Below are positions 22,419 to 31,386 of a stretch of 64,000 nt of DNA, piece by piece (positions within the stretch are counted from its first letter, which is position 1; the number at the start of each line of letters is the position of its first letter). Origin of the DNA: Trichuris trichiura (lineage: Eukaryota > Nematoda > Enoplea > Trichinellida > Trichuridae); contig JBAJFE010000026.1 of NCBI GenBank assembly GCA_037903355.1, forward strand, positions 3,534,001 through 3,598,000, written 5' to 3'. The notes under the pieces are model-generated. The model ran no database searches, was not told the DNA's origin, and saw only the letters and a program-made list of their open reading frames with translations. Position numbers and translations under genes: made by a program.

Positions 22419-22424
22419 AATAAA
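22419..22424 (+). promoter_or_regulatory. Candidate polyadenylation signal
   Basis: AATAAA about 100 bases after the predicted TGA of the DCX-PLAT gene, in AT-rich DNA. Confidence 0.4.
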
Positions 22425-22613
22425 TGCCCATATTTATTCATATTTCACTGCTGTGATGCGCTTCCATACAGTGCCACTTTACTTTTGCTAAATTATTTCA
22501 ATGACGGAAGCTGTAAAACAAGAGCAGCTCTATTGCTATTGCGACTTTCCAAAACAGAGCCTCGTTGTAAATACAGTTGAACCACCGTAAGTTGACCACC
22601 TAACAGACTGAGA

Positions 22614-22838
22614 AAAATCAGGCTACGCAAAACTGTGGTACGAAAAAATATTTTTATTGTTCGTAGCGGCAGTCTGAAGAGTAACCAACAAAAGCGTTGC
22701 TTTTCAGTTCAGAAGTATCTCCATAGCATATCGTCACTGTAACCAAGCACTTCTTCCATTAATTGCTCAAATAGGCCTGCGTCGATCTGGTACTTGTACG
22801 CTAACTGAGATACAAAAGGAATTCCCATTTAATTTCAT
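22614..22838 (+). pseudogene. Split end of the 3.1-kb repeat unit, copy 1
   Basis: This block is the inverted counterpart of 58270-58486. The shared frame contains NKSVAFQFR, SIAYRHC and QALLPLIAQ, with one stop near its start in this copy. It ends at ATTTAATTTCAT, which recurs at 26952 where the unit resumes, so the two parts were one sequence before the insertion between them. Confidence 0.8.
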
Positions 22839-22927
22839 GTTTCGAAAGACAGGATGTCTTGTAACAGGCTTGAGTTGTTTCATAGTTGATCTTCTGATTC
22901 ACGGGTTTGGCCTGTTGGATGTATCTG

Positions 22928-23070
22928 TGTTGGGATTTCAGAGCGAGTAGGACAGCTTTTACTTGTAAGAACAGGCAACACTACAGCAAGACACACTAGA
23001 ATGACCGACTAACTAGAAGCAGGTTAGGTACTGTATGAGGATGAGTAGGTGTCGTCGGAATGTCCCAACA
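22928..23070 (-). repeat. Copia 3' LTR
   Basis: 143 bp with TG...CA ends. It is the 3' LTR because coding is on the minus strand. Next to it, 23071-23089 reads GAGGGGTGGCA on the minus strand, a short polypurine tract. Confidence 0.92.
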
Positions 23071-23130
23071 TGCCACCCCTCGGAGTGACGTTATCTTCTG
23101 ATAATCACTCCGCCAATACCGACTATCAGT

Positions 23131-24264
23131 TCACTGAGATTGTGGTGCTGACCGCGGCTCAGTGATTTTGCGAGGGTATATGACCTCATGATCTACTCCT
23201 CGCTGTGAGTAGCCTTTGTCAACTAAACGTGCTTTGTAACGGATACCTTCTGTCGAAGCATTCGTTTTCCTTCGGAAAACCCATTTGCGCCTGACTGGCT
23301 TCACGCCTTTTGCATCTTCGGGTCCATTTACAGCGTCATGATAGGAGAATGTCTCATCTTCTTCGGCGGCACACGGACTACAAAATGGTGTGTCCACCGG
23401 AGTGACTTCTTCTCTTGGAGAGGGAGCTCTCTTTCGGCTCCTTAGCGTCATCGGGTGACTCCTTGTTTGTTCCATCCTGACATGACACTTTGAGGGTTTC
23501 TCCCTTGTGACTTCTTGACTTGGCTCTCTTGTCGTTTGGTCCTCAACACGATATGGCTCAGTGCATGGTTGAGCATTATCCTTGATTGTTAGTCCCTTCG
23601 GTAAGCAGACTCGGGGATAACTATCCGCATTTGGCCCTTCCTCTGGAAAGGCGCCCTTTGAATACGTATCGTCGACAACTGGGGGCGAGCGATCCCATGC
23701 TTTCTCGCCGATACTGTCCTCCTTGAAAACGCAGTCGCGTGACTCAATGACTTCTTGTCTGTCGTGCATCCAGATTCGCCACCCCTTTCCTCTCGAGGCA
23801 TATCCAACCAAAGTGCCAGTGCGTGCCCTCGGCTCCAGTTTGGAACTCCTTTGCGGTTTCGGGATGTGAGTCAACACTTTACATCCGCACGCTCTCAGGT
23901 GGCGAACACTTGGTTTTCGTCTGAACCAAAGTTCGAAAGGAGTTTTCAGTTCATCGTGGCGATTTGTCACTCGGTTTCTGATGTAGGTTGCCGTATTTGT
24001 CAGTTCAGCCCACGCACCCTTTGGAAGGTTAGTACTAGACAAAGTGCTCTGGACGAGGTCCATTAACGTGCGATTCATTCGCTCCGCAACGCCGTTTTGC
24101 TGCGGGGTATAGACCATGGTACGCCGATGAATAATGCCAAGCGCACTACAGAAAGCTTCCCAATTTCTGGAGCAAATTTCAAGTCCATTGTCGGTCCGGA
24201 CTTTCAGCAGGTTCCTTCCAGTTTGCCGTTCGGCTAATATTTTTGTAATTTCACGTAGCCCCAA
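23131..24264 (-). pseudogene. Copia integrase C-terminal half and RT start
   Basis: Coding resumes with ITKILAERQTGRN and the second catalytic Asp in VRTDNGLEI, then the Glu region YTPQQNGVAERMNRTLMDL. The integrase C-terminal region follows (TPFELWFRRKPSVRHLRACG). The frame ends with VRRKWVFRRKT, RYKARLVDKGYSQRGVD, the opening of RVT_2, and stops about 60 bases before the LTR. The RT catalytic block and RNase H are absent, a large internal deletion. Confidence 0.9.
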
Positions 24265-24610
24265 CTATGGCTCGAATTCGGCGCTTCACACACGTTGACG
24301 ATACAACTTTACTACGAAAGAGTACATATACCGGACTTGGATACACGACTACAGCTGAGAAAGTGCACTCCCACTTTCGCTGGGTGGGGTGACCTATATA
24401 TACAGGTCCTCGTTCAGCGACATCTGGTTTGCTTGACTTATTTATTACTTGGACCATCTGCCCGGAGTGCCATTGCTTTACTTTTGCCGGCGCCCGGGTG
24501 GTCTCGCCAGTCTGCACATCTGGCTGCAGGGAGCGCCGCTCGAGCTCACCATCAGGTCAGAACGGACTCGCTTTTAGTCAGCAGCATCGGGGTGGTCTAA
24601 GCAGGCTGCA
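24265..24610. other. Foreign sequence splitting the copia integrase
   Basis: About 340 bases sit between the two integrase halves. CAGCGACATCT near 24417 and AGATGTCGCTG near 24622 are inverted copies at its edges. A minus-strand frame (24517-24251) is open but unrecognised. GTCTGCACATCTGG-like words repeat inside. It may be a small inserted element. Confidence 0.5.
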
Positions 24611-26294
24611 CATCTGGTCGAAGATGTCGCTGTTCAGTCACAATTTTCCACGATTTGATCTTGTTCAGCACAGAAGCCTTGCTGCTTAGAAAGAACACAC
24701 TCACATACCGCGTCGCATCGTCAATGATACAAAGCGTATATTTTGCGTTTCCCCAACTTGGTTCATCGAACGGTCCCATGAGGTCACGATGAACTAAAGC
24801 CAAAGGGACGGTTTCCCTTTTGTATTGAAGCGGGGGAACTTTTTCGAACGGTTGACGCGACGACTGACCCTTCAGGCAATCATCGCAGCTCTTCTGGCTA
24901 GTTGGTCTGCAATTAAGGCCGATGACAGACTTACTTCTGACCATTCGCAGGATTCTGTCCTTGCTTACATGCATCATTCGCTGATGCCATAGATTCAGGT
25001 TGAGCATCTGATGCTCTGCAGTACAGTTTCTAACAACAGTCGTGTAGCTTCGGCTTGGCGATGTCTTCACGACAAACAGACGCCCACGTCTTTCGGCTTC
25101 AATCATAAGATTGTTGTTCGCATCGTAGATGTGACAACCTTTCTTGTCGAAAATTACCTTGCGGTCATTTTCTACCATTTGGGCGACAGACAGGACTCCA
25201 CTTTGGATACCTGGCACGAATATAGTCTTTTCAGCAGCAAATTCATTGAGGAGACCTTTGTTCCTGCTTATTTTCGCCACAACTGTGCCAACATTGGCTA
25301 TCGGTAACGCTGATCCATCAGCGATTCGAACGTGCGTGTTGGAGAAACAGTTCCTCTCCCACTTTGAAAAGTATTGCGCTTCTGGCGACATGTGATGAGT
25401 TGCCCCTGAATCAATGATCCAGGCACCTGTCAATTCTGCTGACGCTGCTCCACAAGACGCAAACAGGTTCGAATGAAACATTCGAATTTTTCTTTCTTCA
25501 GCAACACGTTTTTCTTGTCTCCAGTGGCCTTGTTTGCTCTTGCATTCCCTAGAGTAGTGTCCTTTCTTCGAGCATTCGTAGCAAGTTACATCTGCTCTTC
25601 CGGGATTTTTTCCAGCCGGCCGTGTCACAACCGTTGCTCCGGCGGCTAAAGCGTTTGCGTCTTTGCTCGGACAATTGCTTCTTCTCTGTGACTCAGCTAG
25701 CAGTCTCTGCTTCACTGCTGCACAAGAAATTTCTGACGCTGGAAGATTGCAGATAGCAGACACAACGTTGTCCCAGTCATCCGACAGTCCACAAAGGATT
25801 GTCATCGCAATGTCATCGTCGCTTATCTTATCTCCCGTGCTCACGAGCTCTGTGACCAAATGATTCATAGTTGCCAAATAGCTGTCCATGCTTGTATGGC
25901 TTTCCAATTTCTCGCAGTACAGTCGACGCCTTAATTGGATCACTCGAAACTTACTGTCTTTCAGTGCATAAAGCTTCTGAAGTTCTTCCCAAACTACCTT
26001 AGGCGAAGACAAATGCTGCACATGCTGCTGCTGCTCGTCACCAATCGTTAGGCAAATTTTAGCTAGCGCTCCTGCTTGGCGCGATTCGTACAATTGTAAC
26101 TTTTAAACGGACCGTGCGTCTGGGCGATCTTCCCCTGGTTGCAACGTGGTCCAGAGGTCACATTCCATTAGCACGAGCTTCATCTGGAAGCTCCACGTAG
26201 CGTAGTTGAGTCCGTTCAACTTCGCTATTGCTGCTGTGCCGGTGGGCACACTCGCCGCCGACATTACCATAATGGCGGTTTCGTTTGCAGTCAC
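24600..26294 (-). pseudogene. Copia Gag-protease-integrase N-terminal half
   Basis: The frame starts near 26270 (KLNGLNYATWSFQMKLVL, the Gag N-terminal signature) and has one in-frame TAA at 26103-26105 before continuing LYESRQAGALAKICLTI. It then shows UBN2-type Gag (HTSMDSYLATMNHLV), a zinc knuckle CYECSKKGHYSREC, the protease site WIIDSGATHHMS, the Gag-pre-integrase block (LNLWHQRMMHVS, SCDDCLKGQSSRQPF) and the integrase start HRDLMGPF with IIDDATRYVSVFFL. The frame then runs into the foreign stretch at about 24.6 kb. One stop codon is the only lesion up to that point. Confidence 0.9.
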
Positions 26295-26333
26295 TTACAA
26301 ATGTTCGTCACTTTCACTGGCGCAGAGGCGATG

Positions 26334-26352
26334 CTGCTGGGCCTATAACCAT
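26334..26352 (-). promoter_or_regulatory. Copia primer-binding site, half-tRNA type
   Basis: Directly after the 5' LTR the minus strand reads ATGGTTATAGGCCCAGC. GGTTATAGGCCCAGC is complementary, with one mismatch, to the anticodon-stem region of initiator tRNA-Met rather than to its 3' end. Drosophila copia is known to prime from this internal tRNA half. Confidence 0.7.
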
Positions 26353-26495
26353 TGTTGGGATTTGAGAGCGAGTAGGACAGCTTTTACTTGTAAGAACAAG
26401 CAACACTACACCAAGACACACCAGAATGACCGACTAACTAAAAGCAGGTTAGGTACTGTATGAGGATGAGTAGGTGTCGTCGGAATGCCCCAACA
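26353..26495 (-). repeat. Copia 5' LTR
   Basis: 143 bp, same ends as the 3' LTR, followed on the right by the ATCTG target duplication. Unusually short for an LTR, though short LTRs are common in copia elements. Confidence 0.92.
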
Positions 26496-26951
26496 ATCTG
26501 TAAGTAAACTTCAAAGTGCCCTACCAACGAATGGATGAGCAAATTGTAAGAGAAAATACAGAACAATGTGGATACCGTATGTTTCGGAACTGCTCTTGTT
26601 CCGTCGTCAGCAGTATGAGGGAGCTGTTCTAGCAGCTTAGCTGCTTCAAGGACTTGTGCACCATGAGCACTTTGGATGTTCCGAAAGACAGGATGTCTTT
26701 TAACAGGCTTGAGTTGTTTCATAGTTGATCTTCTGATTCACAGGTTTAGCCTGTTGGATGTATCTGTAAGTAAACTTCAAAATGCCCTACCAACGAATGA
26801 ATGAGCAAATTGTAAGAGAAAATACAGAACAATGTGGATACCGTACGTTTCGGAAATGCTCTTGTTCCATTTTGAATGGCATTTTGAAGTTTGAAGTTTA
26901 CTTACAGATACATCCAACACGCCAAACCCGTGAATCAGATGATCAACTAAG

Positions 26952-27715
26952 ATTTAATTTCATATTAAATGCAGTGACCCTTTGCGGTGAACTTTTTCAA
27001 TGTGGTTGGAAGAACAATGGAGGACTTTTCTTACTCTTTTTCACACGACAATAAAATTCTACCATGCAGTATGGCAACACGGAGCGACCCCGTCCGGCGT
27101 AAGGTGCAAATAACTCATTACCGTCAGCTCAAGTACTTCAACAAGTGCAACAGGCAGATTAGACAAGTAGATTTACTTGGAAATCCAAATGGGAACGTAA
27201 ACATGAAGAAAAAAGATACGACCAAGCGTACAAAAAAAGTCGTAATAAAAGACTGTAAGATAAAGAGTAACATATGGATGCTTAATCAACCAATGATACA
27301 GCAGCAGTCGTCAATGCAATGCTACGAAACCGACATTCTTTTTCTTGTTGACATTGTGACCGGCACGCCACATAAAAAATATCGTCTATTTTACGGTGAT
27401 GCACCGCGCACGCAAAACATGTCTTTAACGGCGTAGCATCCCGATCGTCGCTAATGCCAGCACATCGTTCAAGGGATATCATATCTTCGTTTTCTTGGCA
27501 ATTCACCAAGGCATAACAGGGAAGACGAGACAGACATTGGCGCAATAGTCTTCAGAAAACAAGTATGCGGCATCTGTCCGCCTACGGTTGGACATATCGT
27601 TCAAGTGGCCAAACATTTCCGCATGCTAAAGGCGGTAGACAGTGGCCCGCTTATCATCAAATACAACGGCCGGCCACCGCTAACTGATAACTCTTATCAG
27701 TCAAATGCTTCATAA
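26952..27715 (+). pseudogene. Unrecognised ORF-A of the 3.1-kb unit, copy 1
   Basis: The continuing frame from the split end reads DPVRRKVQITHYRQLKYFNK, LLGNPNGNVNMKKKDTTKRT, DILFLVDIVTGTPHKKYRLF and GDAPRTQN, then meets TAG (27434-27436) and TAA (27452-27454), and goes on in the same frame: CQHIVQGISYLRFLGNSPRH, VCGICPPTVGHIVQVAKHF, GPLIIKYNGRPPLTDN, ending at TAA 27713-27715. A stretch of about 170 bases is identical in both copies. From the DILF block to the end most differences between copies fall at third codon positions, including between the two stops. I do not recognise the protein. The middle is Lys/Arg-rich. Confidence 0.55.
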
Positions 27716-28610
27716 TATCGTCGGTAATTCTTTCTTTCTACCAACTGTTGTGATAAATATCCTCCCGTTGGAATGTAGAGCTGACGGTTGGATACCGCGG
27801 GCACACCTCTACCAACCGATTCAATGAACATTATCATCCATATCTTTCGTCGAGGCACCTTTTCAAAAGTAACATGCCTCTTTAAGTTGGCACTAAGTAG
27901 CGCTTCGATGAGACGCTTCGCGGCCTCTTCGTCTCGGCAATCATTGTCCCCATCTTGGAAGCAGAAGCGGCTGGAAACGCTCAGAACCGCTGTCTTTACT
28001 GCTTTTCGACGGCATCATATCATTTTCCAAGAGCATCATCAGCATTCGATTCGTAATATCATTTTGTGCACCGCGCGGACAACCATAAGCAGCATGACTA
28101 CAAATACATATCGTGTTCCAACAGTGCCAGCAGTTTTCTACGCGGGAAATGATCTTTTTCTCCGCGCAGGCTACCATAAAAAGGACCGCTTCTAATGCGT
28201 CCAGCTGCTGGTTGTCGGAAAGCATTTCCATTACTACAGCTATGCTTTCCGACAAACTTGCGCTGGAGCGACGGCAGTCCTCTAGGAAGGAGCAAACAGA
28301 CTCCTCCTTTAAGGATTCGACCGCTGCCGGACAACTATTTGTACTGGCAGATCGTTCCTCTGTTAAGGACCGGTAAATCACGCGGCCAGCTATGCGTAAG
28401 CCCACGTGAAATTTTTTCATACCGTTCCGCCCAGTAAAAGGCATTCACGTCGTCCGCAACGCTGTCATTTCTGCTTTTCCGGTGTCTGCCATACTGCCGT
28501 TCCTGCCATTTTTTGCCAAGCTCCTTTTCCCTTATTTTATGTAGGATGTGAACAATGAATGTAAGTGCCAACTCTTCGTGATCATTGGCAACGAAGAGGT
28601 AATCATCCAT
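27690..28610 (-). pseudogene. Unrecognised ORF-B/ORF-C of the 3.1-kb unit, copy 1
   Basis: ORF-B (28610-28335, 91 residues) starts MDDYLFVANDHEEL and has a Lys/Arg-rich middle. It differs from the other copy at only two residues. ORF-C overlaps its 3' end in another frame (28444-27941) and reads LTEERSASTNSCPAAVESL, LDALEAVLFMVACAEKK and CWHCWNTICIC. Relative to copy 2 it has an extra 28 bases near 27.97 kb that shift its frame, after which the C-terminal part is still visible down to about 27.69 kb. No family recognised. Confidence 0.5.
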
Positions 28611-29439
28611 TCTTCAACATTCGCCGCCGACGTTGACTGATTTCACTCACTGGCGACATTTTTTGAACCGATCGCGTTGTTTTCACACGGAAATGGGTGA
28701 AAAGCAGCACAGACCCATGAAGGACGACGTTGGGAAAACGTTCGTCCAGCCTGGTCAAATATCGTTTAGGCTAGCAGGGCCGTGCAGGCATCCAGTGCTA
28801 CACTGAGCGTATGCCGCTATATACAATATCGTAAGGTAAGAGCATAGGGGTCACCGCACGACAGAACAACTACAAACGCTCTGAGCGATACGACTAACGA
28901 AGTGAAAGTAGCAGCTGTAAACTCAATGTACTGTAAGCATGATTAACAGGTTCCATGACTCCTGCTTATCAATACCGTCATGCGATGACACATTTTATGA
29001 ACAAGTAAATTAAACGTTTTTCTTTCGAGAAAAACTTGGAAATTTTTTTAAATGCAGAATGTTTAATAAGTAGACCATACAGGTTTTATGATACAGACGG
29101 CCTTTTTGAAAATTGAATGCTCTAGCTAGTATGGTTTGACGCAAGGACATTCTGTAGCAACCATATGCGATGTATGATGTGTGGCTATGGCCACTGGAGC
29201 AACTCCTTTAAATTTAGCTTGGGAAGTATAACGTATTTAGTTGAGACGTAGCACCTTCAAATGAATGCTAGCGGAAAATTAGCGCCGTGGAGACGAAATT
29301 CAACTTGAGGGGAAGTCTAAGCTACGTGGCTGAAAAGCATTACGCGCTCTAAGTCAAATCCAAAGTTGGCCCTTTGGCATTTCCCATCTGACACAATTTG
29401 CGGGAACGAAGTCTGACCGGCAAACCATCGGTTTCTTTC

Positions 29440-29855
29440 TGTGGTTTGCCGGACCATTAAGACTAGCGTACAATAACGGTTTATTACGGAGTAAAGTGAT
29501 AGAATGAACGCACAGCTGATATAGGTAGCCTGAACACTCTGAGTTCAGCAGCGACGCATATATATATATATGGATATACCCTTCCACGACCACCGCCTTG
29601 CGCTTTCCCACGGACTGCATGCTCCTCAGCCATCGCCTAATCCGCTTACAGGGAGCAAGCGGTGAGACCGGGACTAATCCTGACGCTAGCCACCTTTGTG
29701 CTAGGCCGTCGATGTCAGGTTCTCACGCTGATCCAGAGTTCCTGCCCTCTTGTCGCTGTCGAGTCCGAGACCCCATGTCGCTCTTTGGGCTGCGCTCCCA
29801 CGGACGGATTTGTGCCCGCGCTCATTGGGGTGCCGCTGCGGCCATCTCTGCCACA
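29440..29855. mobile_element. Solo LTR, 416 bp
   Basis: The insert begins TGTGGTTTGCC and ends CTGCCACA, flanked by CTTTC on both sides (29435-29439 and 29856-29860). The second copy of the host unit near 55.82 kb lacks it and has one uninterrupted CTTTC. A TATATATATATGG stretch near 29560 could be a promoter element. The 5-bp duplication and TG...CA ends fit an LTR. The parent family is not identified. Confidence 0.82.
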
Positions 29856-29860
29856 CTTTC

Positions 29861-30313
29861 TCTTATGTAGGAGGCATTGCAACTACATGTAATCTTACAA
29901 ACAACAGCGGGACTCTCCTTTAAGGGCACCTTGCACTTGCCATTTCGCAATGAGGATCATAACTATGCAGAGGTTTGGAAATGCACCGTGAAATTGAGTG
30001 TTCTCCCTAGATTTTGATACGTTCACAGACTCTTGCTCACTACGGAAGAACAATCAGGCGACCAGGCTCTTTTGGGCGGATAACCTTTGGCATGCATACT
30101 CTACGCCGTATGGTGCAGGAAACGAGACTGGCGGGATAAGCTTTGTCATGAAACGCTGCTTTAACGTGCCTCAGTTCTGCTTCAAAATACATTGCATCGC
30201 AAATACTCGCTGCCCTGTCTGCTATCCCATGAATGATAACCGCCATCGCCGAATACGGATGGTGAAAAGCGAAATGGAGGTAACGGATTAGGGTGGGTTA
30301 GCTTACGGTAGAC
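29861..30313 (-). pseudogene. Penelope-like RT/GIY-YIG fragment, copy 1
   Basis: The minus strand reads IHGIADRAASICDAMYFEAE and ELRHVKAAF, the helix after the RT palm of Penelope-like elements, and nearer 29.9 kb KITCSCNASYI, the start of the GIY-YIG nuclease. The solo LTR sits just past this point. The palm is absent here because the unit ends at 30313. The antisense frame at 29998-30291 is a shadow. Confidence 0.65.
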
Positions 30314-31273
30314 CAGTGTTTCCCAACTTCTTTGGAGCCAGGGCCCCCTTTCGCGACCTTCAACTCGCCAGGGCTCCCCGTCATTCTCCCCAACGTCATT
30401 CTCCTGCTTCTGTTATCCTCAGGTGCGCCTACTGTGGTCACGTTAATGTGAATTTGTACAAGTAGTTCGACACCTGAAACAGGCTGCAGAATGTATAATT
30501 GACTTCGCTGCCTACCGTGTATACCAAAGAAAAAACAGTTAAGCCGGGCCGTCATTAAAAGCCTTATTAACCTGCGGATCTTGTCAGCCGCAAGTAGGAT
30601 CCCATGGTTTGCGCTGTGAAAGTTGAGTGTGTGATCAATGGCTGGAAAACCTGGTGATGCGAAGTCAACGCTGAATTTCTTTTTTACACTAAAGCGGAAT
30701 GGTTAGTAAGGAAGCCGGCTGCCATATACGGCGAAGGCTCCTTAACGATATTCGAAACCGTTAACGTCTTTAATTCTTTAGTTGGCACTGAAGGCGTTCT
30801 GTTCGTATTGCTGGACTTAAGCCGGCTAATTGCAGATGGGGAGCCGTCAGAATACAAGCGCCGCATTGGGTTTCCTCTTCGTCAATTTTTGGGCTGTTAG
30901 CAATGGTAGCGCAATATATAAATCAGGCTGCAATGCTGTTCTCAGGGCTGCGCAGCATTGAATCTAAATTCAATATTTCCTCAGAGCAAGACGACAGTCG
31001 CTTGATCTTACCTCAGTGTGACGACTGGGCATAGTGCAGTGCTACTAATTTATCCACGTCCGGCTCGATAGTCGTTAGAAGTAATCTCAGGTCGCCTCGC
31101 CTCACTTATCCTAAACGGCACATCGCTCTCGTCCTGCGGCACCGACTACCAGGGATCCCCTGAGGCCCCCCTAAACTCCCAGAGACCCCCTAAACCCCCA
31201 AGTCTTCCCAGGGCCCCCTTCAAGTTTTCCAGGGTCCCCAAGGGGCCCCTGAGACCCCATTTGGGAATCTTTG
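30314..31273. mobile_element. Non-autonomous hAT-like element, degraded copy
   Basis: The left end CAGTGTTTCCCAAC, a GGAGCCAGGGCCCC block, and a right end TTTGGGAATCTTTG match the 60332-61200 element, with which it aligns throughout. The right third is rich in runs of C. No matching 8-bp duplication is present. Confidence 0.75.
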
Positions 31274-31386
31274 ATACACCAGGTCACGGCTGAGGCGGTC
31301 AACTTCCCACTTACGGAGGTGGTGAACGTATAGAAGCTGTCCTTGCGCTTATTAACGTGCGGACAAATCAACAGGTCTAAATTCGG
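31274..31386. repeat. Recurrent GTTGACCACCT motif block
   Basis: The words GGCGGTCAACTT, ACGGAGGTGGTGAAC and, just right of it, GGTCAACTTAGGGAGGTGG recur in either orientation near 22.58 and 37.44 kb. They look like ends of a MITE family and replace the expected C-terminal end of the hAT transposase. Confidence 0.45.

Larger units (their letters stand above)
22928..26495 (-). mobile_element. Ty1/copia LTR retrotransposon, internally deleted
   Basis: A complete insertion: 143-bp LTRs at 22928-23070 and 26353-26495, each running TGTTGGG to CCAACA, flanked by the 5-bp duplication ATCTG (22923-22927 and 26496-26500). The LTRs differ at about 6 positions (roughly 96% identical), so the insertion is not recent. 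Coding runs on the minus strand: Gag, zinc knuckle, protease and integrase, then only the first residues of reverse transcriptase before the polypurine tract. Nearly all of RT and RNase H is missing, so it cannot move alone. An in-frame stop and a roughly 340-bp insertion break the frame as well. Confidence 0.93.
22839..26951. mobile_element. Dispersed repeat inserted in the 3.1-kb unit, then split by copia
   Basis: ATTTAATTTCAT at 22827-22838 and 26952-26963 is a 12-bp duplication flanking the insert. Its ends (22839-22927 and about 26900-26951) are inverted copies of each other: GTTGATCTTCTGATTCACGG against its complement. The right part repeats the family module twice (26501-26640 and 26760-26870), each with CGGAA.../...TTCC stems of the hammerhead-like motif. 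The undisrupted copy at 58.27 kb lacks the whole insert. Confidence 0.82.
26952..30313. repeat. 3.1-kb repeat unit, copy 1 (main part)
   Basis: This is the inverted partner of 55378-58270. Apart from a 416-bp solo LTR and small indels it aligns throughout. It holds one frame on the plus strand (26952-27715), two on the minus strand (28610-27690), a non-coding middle (28.6-29.4 kb), and a Penelope fragment (29.86-30.27 kb, minus). It ends against a hAT element at 30314. Confidence 0.88.

Noticed and set aside
24251..24517. Minus-strand frame with GQMVQVINKSSK, possible LTR-element integrase tail
   Set aside because: The resemblance is too short, and the reading is interrupted by the copia boundary.
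27282..27545. 87-residue minus-strand frame and its partner at 57683-57946
   Set aside because: About 12 residues differ between copies while the opposite frame changes mainly at third positions. I treat it as a shadow of ORF-A.
27970..28000. 28-29 nt micro-intron in ORF-C copy 1
   Set aside because: The extra bases begin GTAAAG and end CCAG, but removing GT-AG exactly does not give the copy 2 sequence (one base off). Treated as an indel.
27788..28195. 135-residue plus-strand frame and its partners at 57061-57440
   Set aside because: Antisense to ORF-C. Differences between copies favour the ORF-C frame.
29998..30291. 97-residue frame with CPVCYP and its partner at 55404-55679
   Set aside because: Looked like a zinc ribbon but is antisense to the Penelope RT helix.
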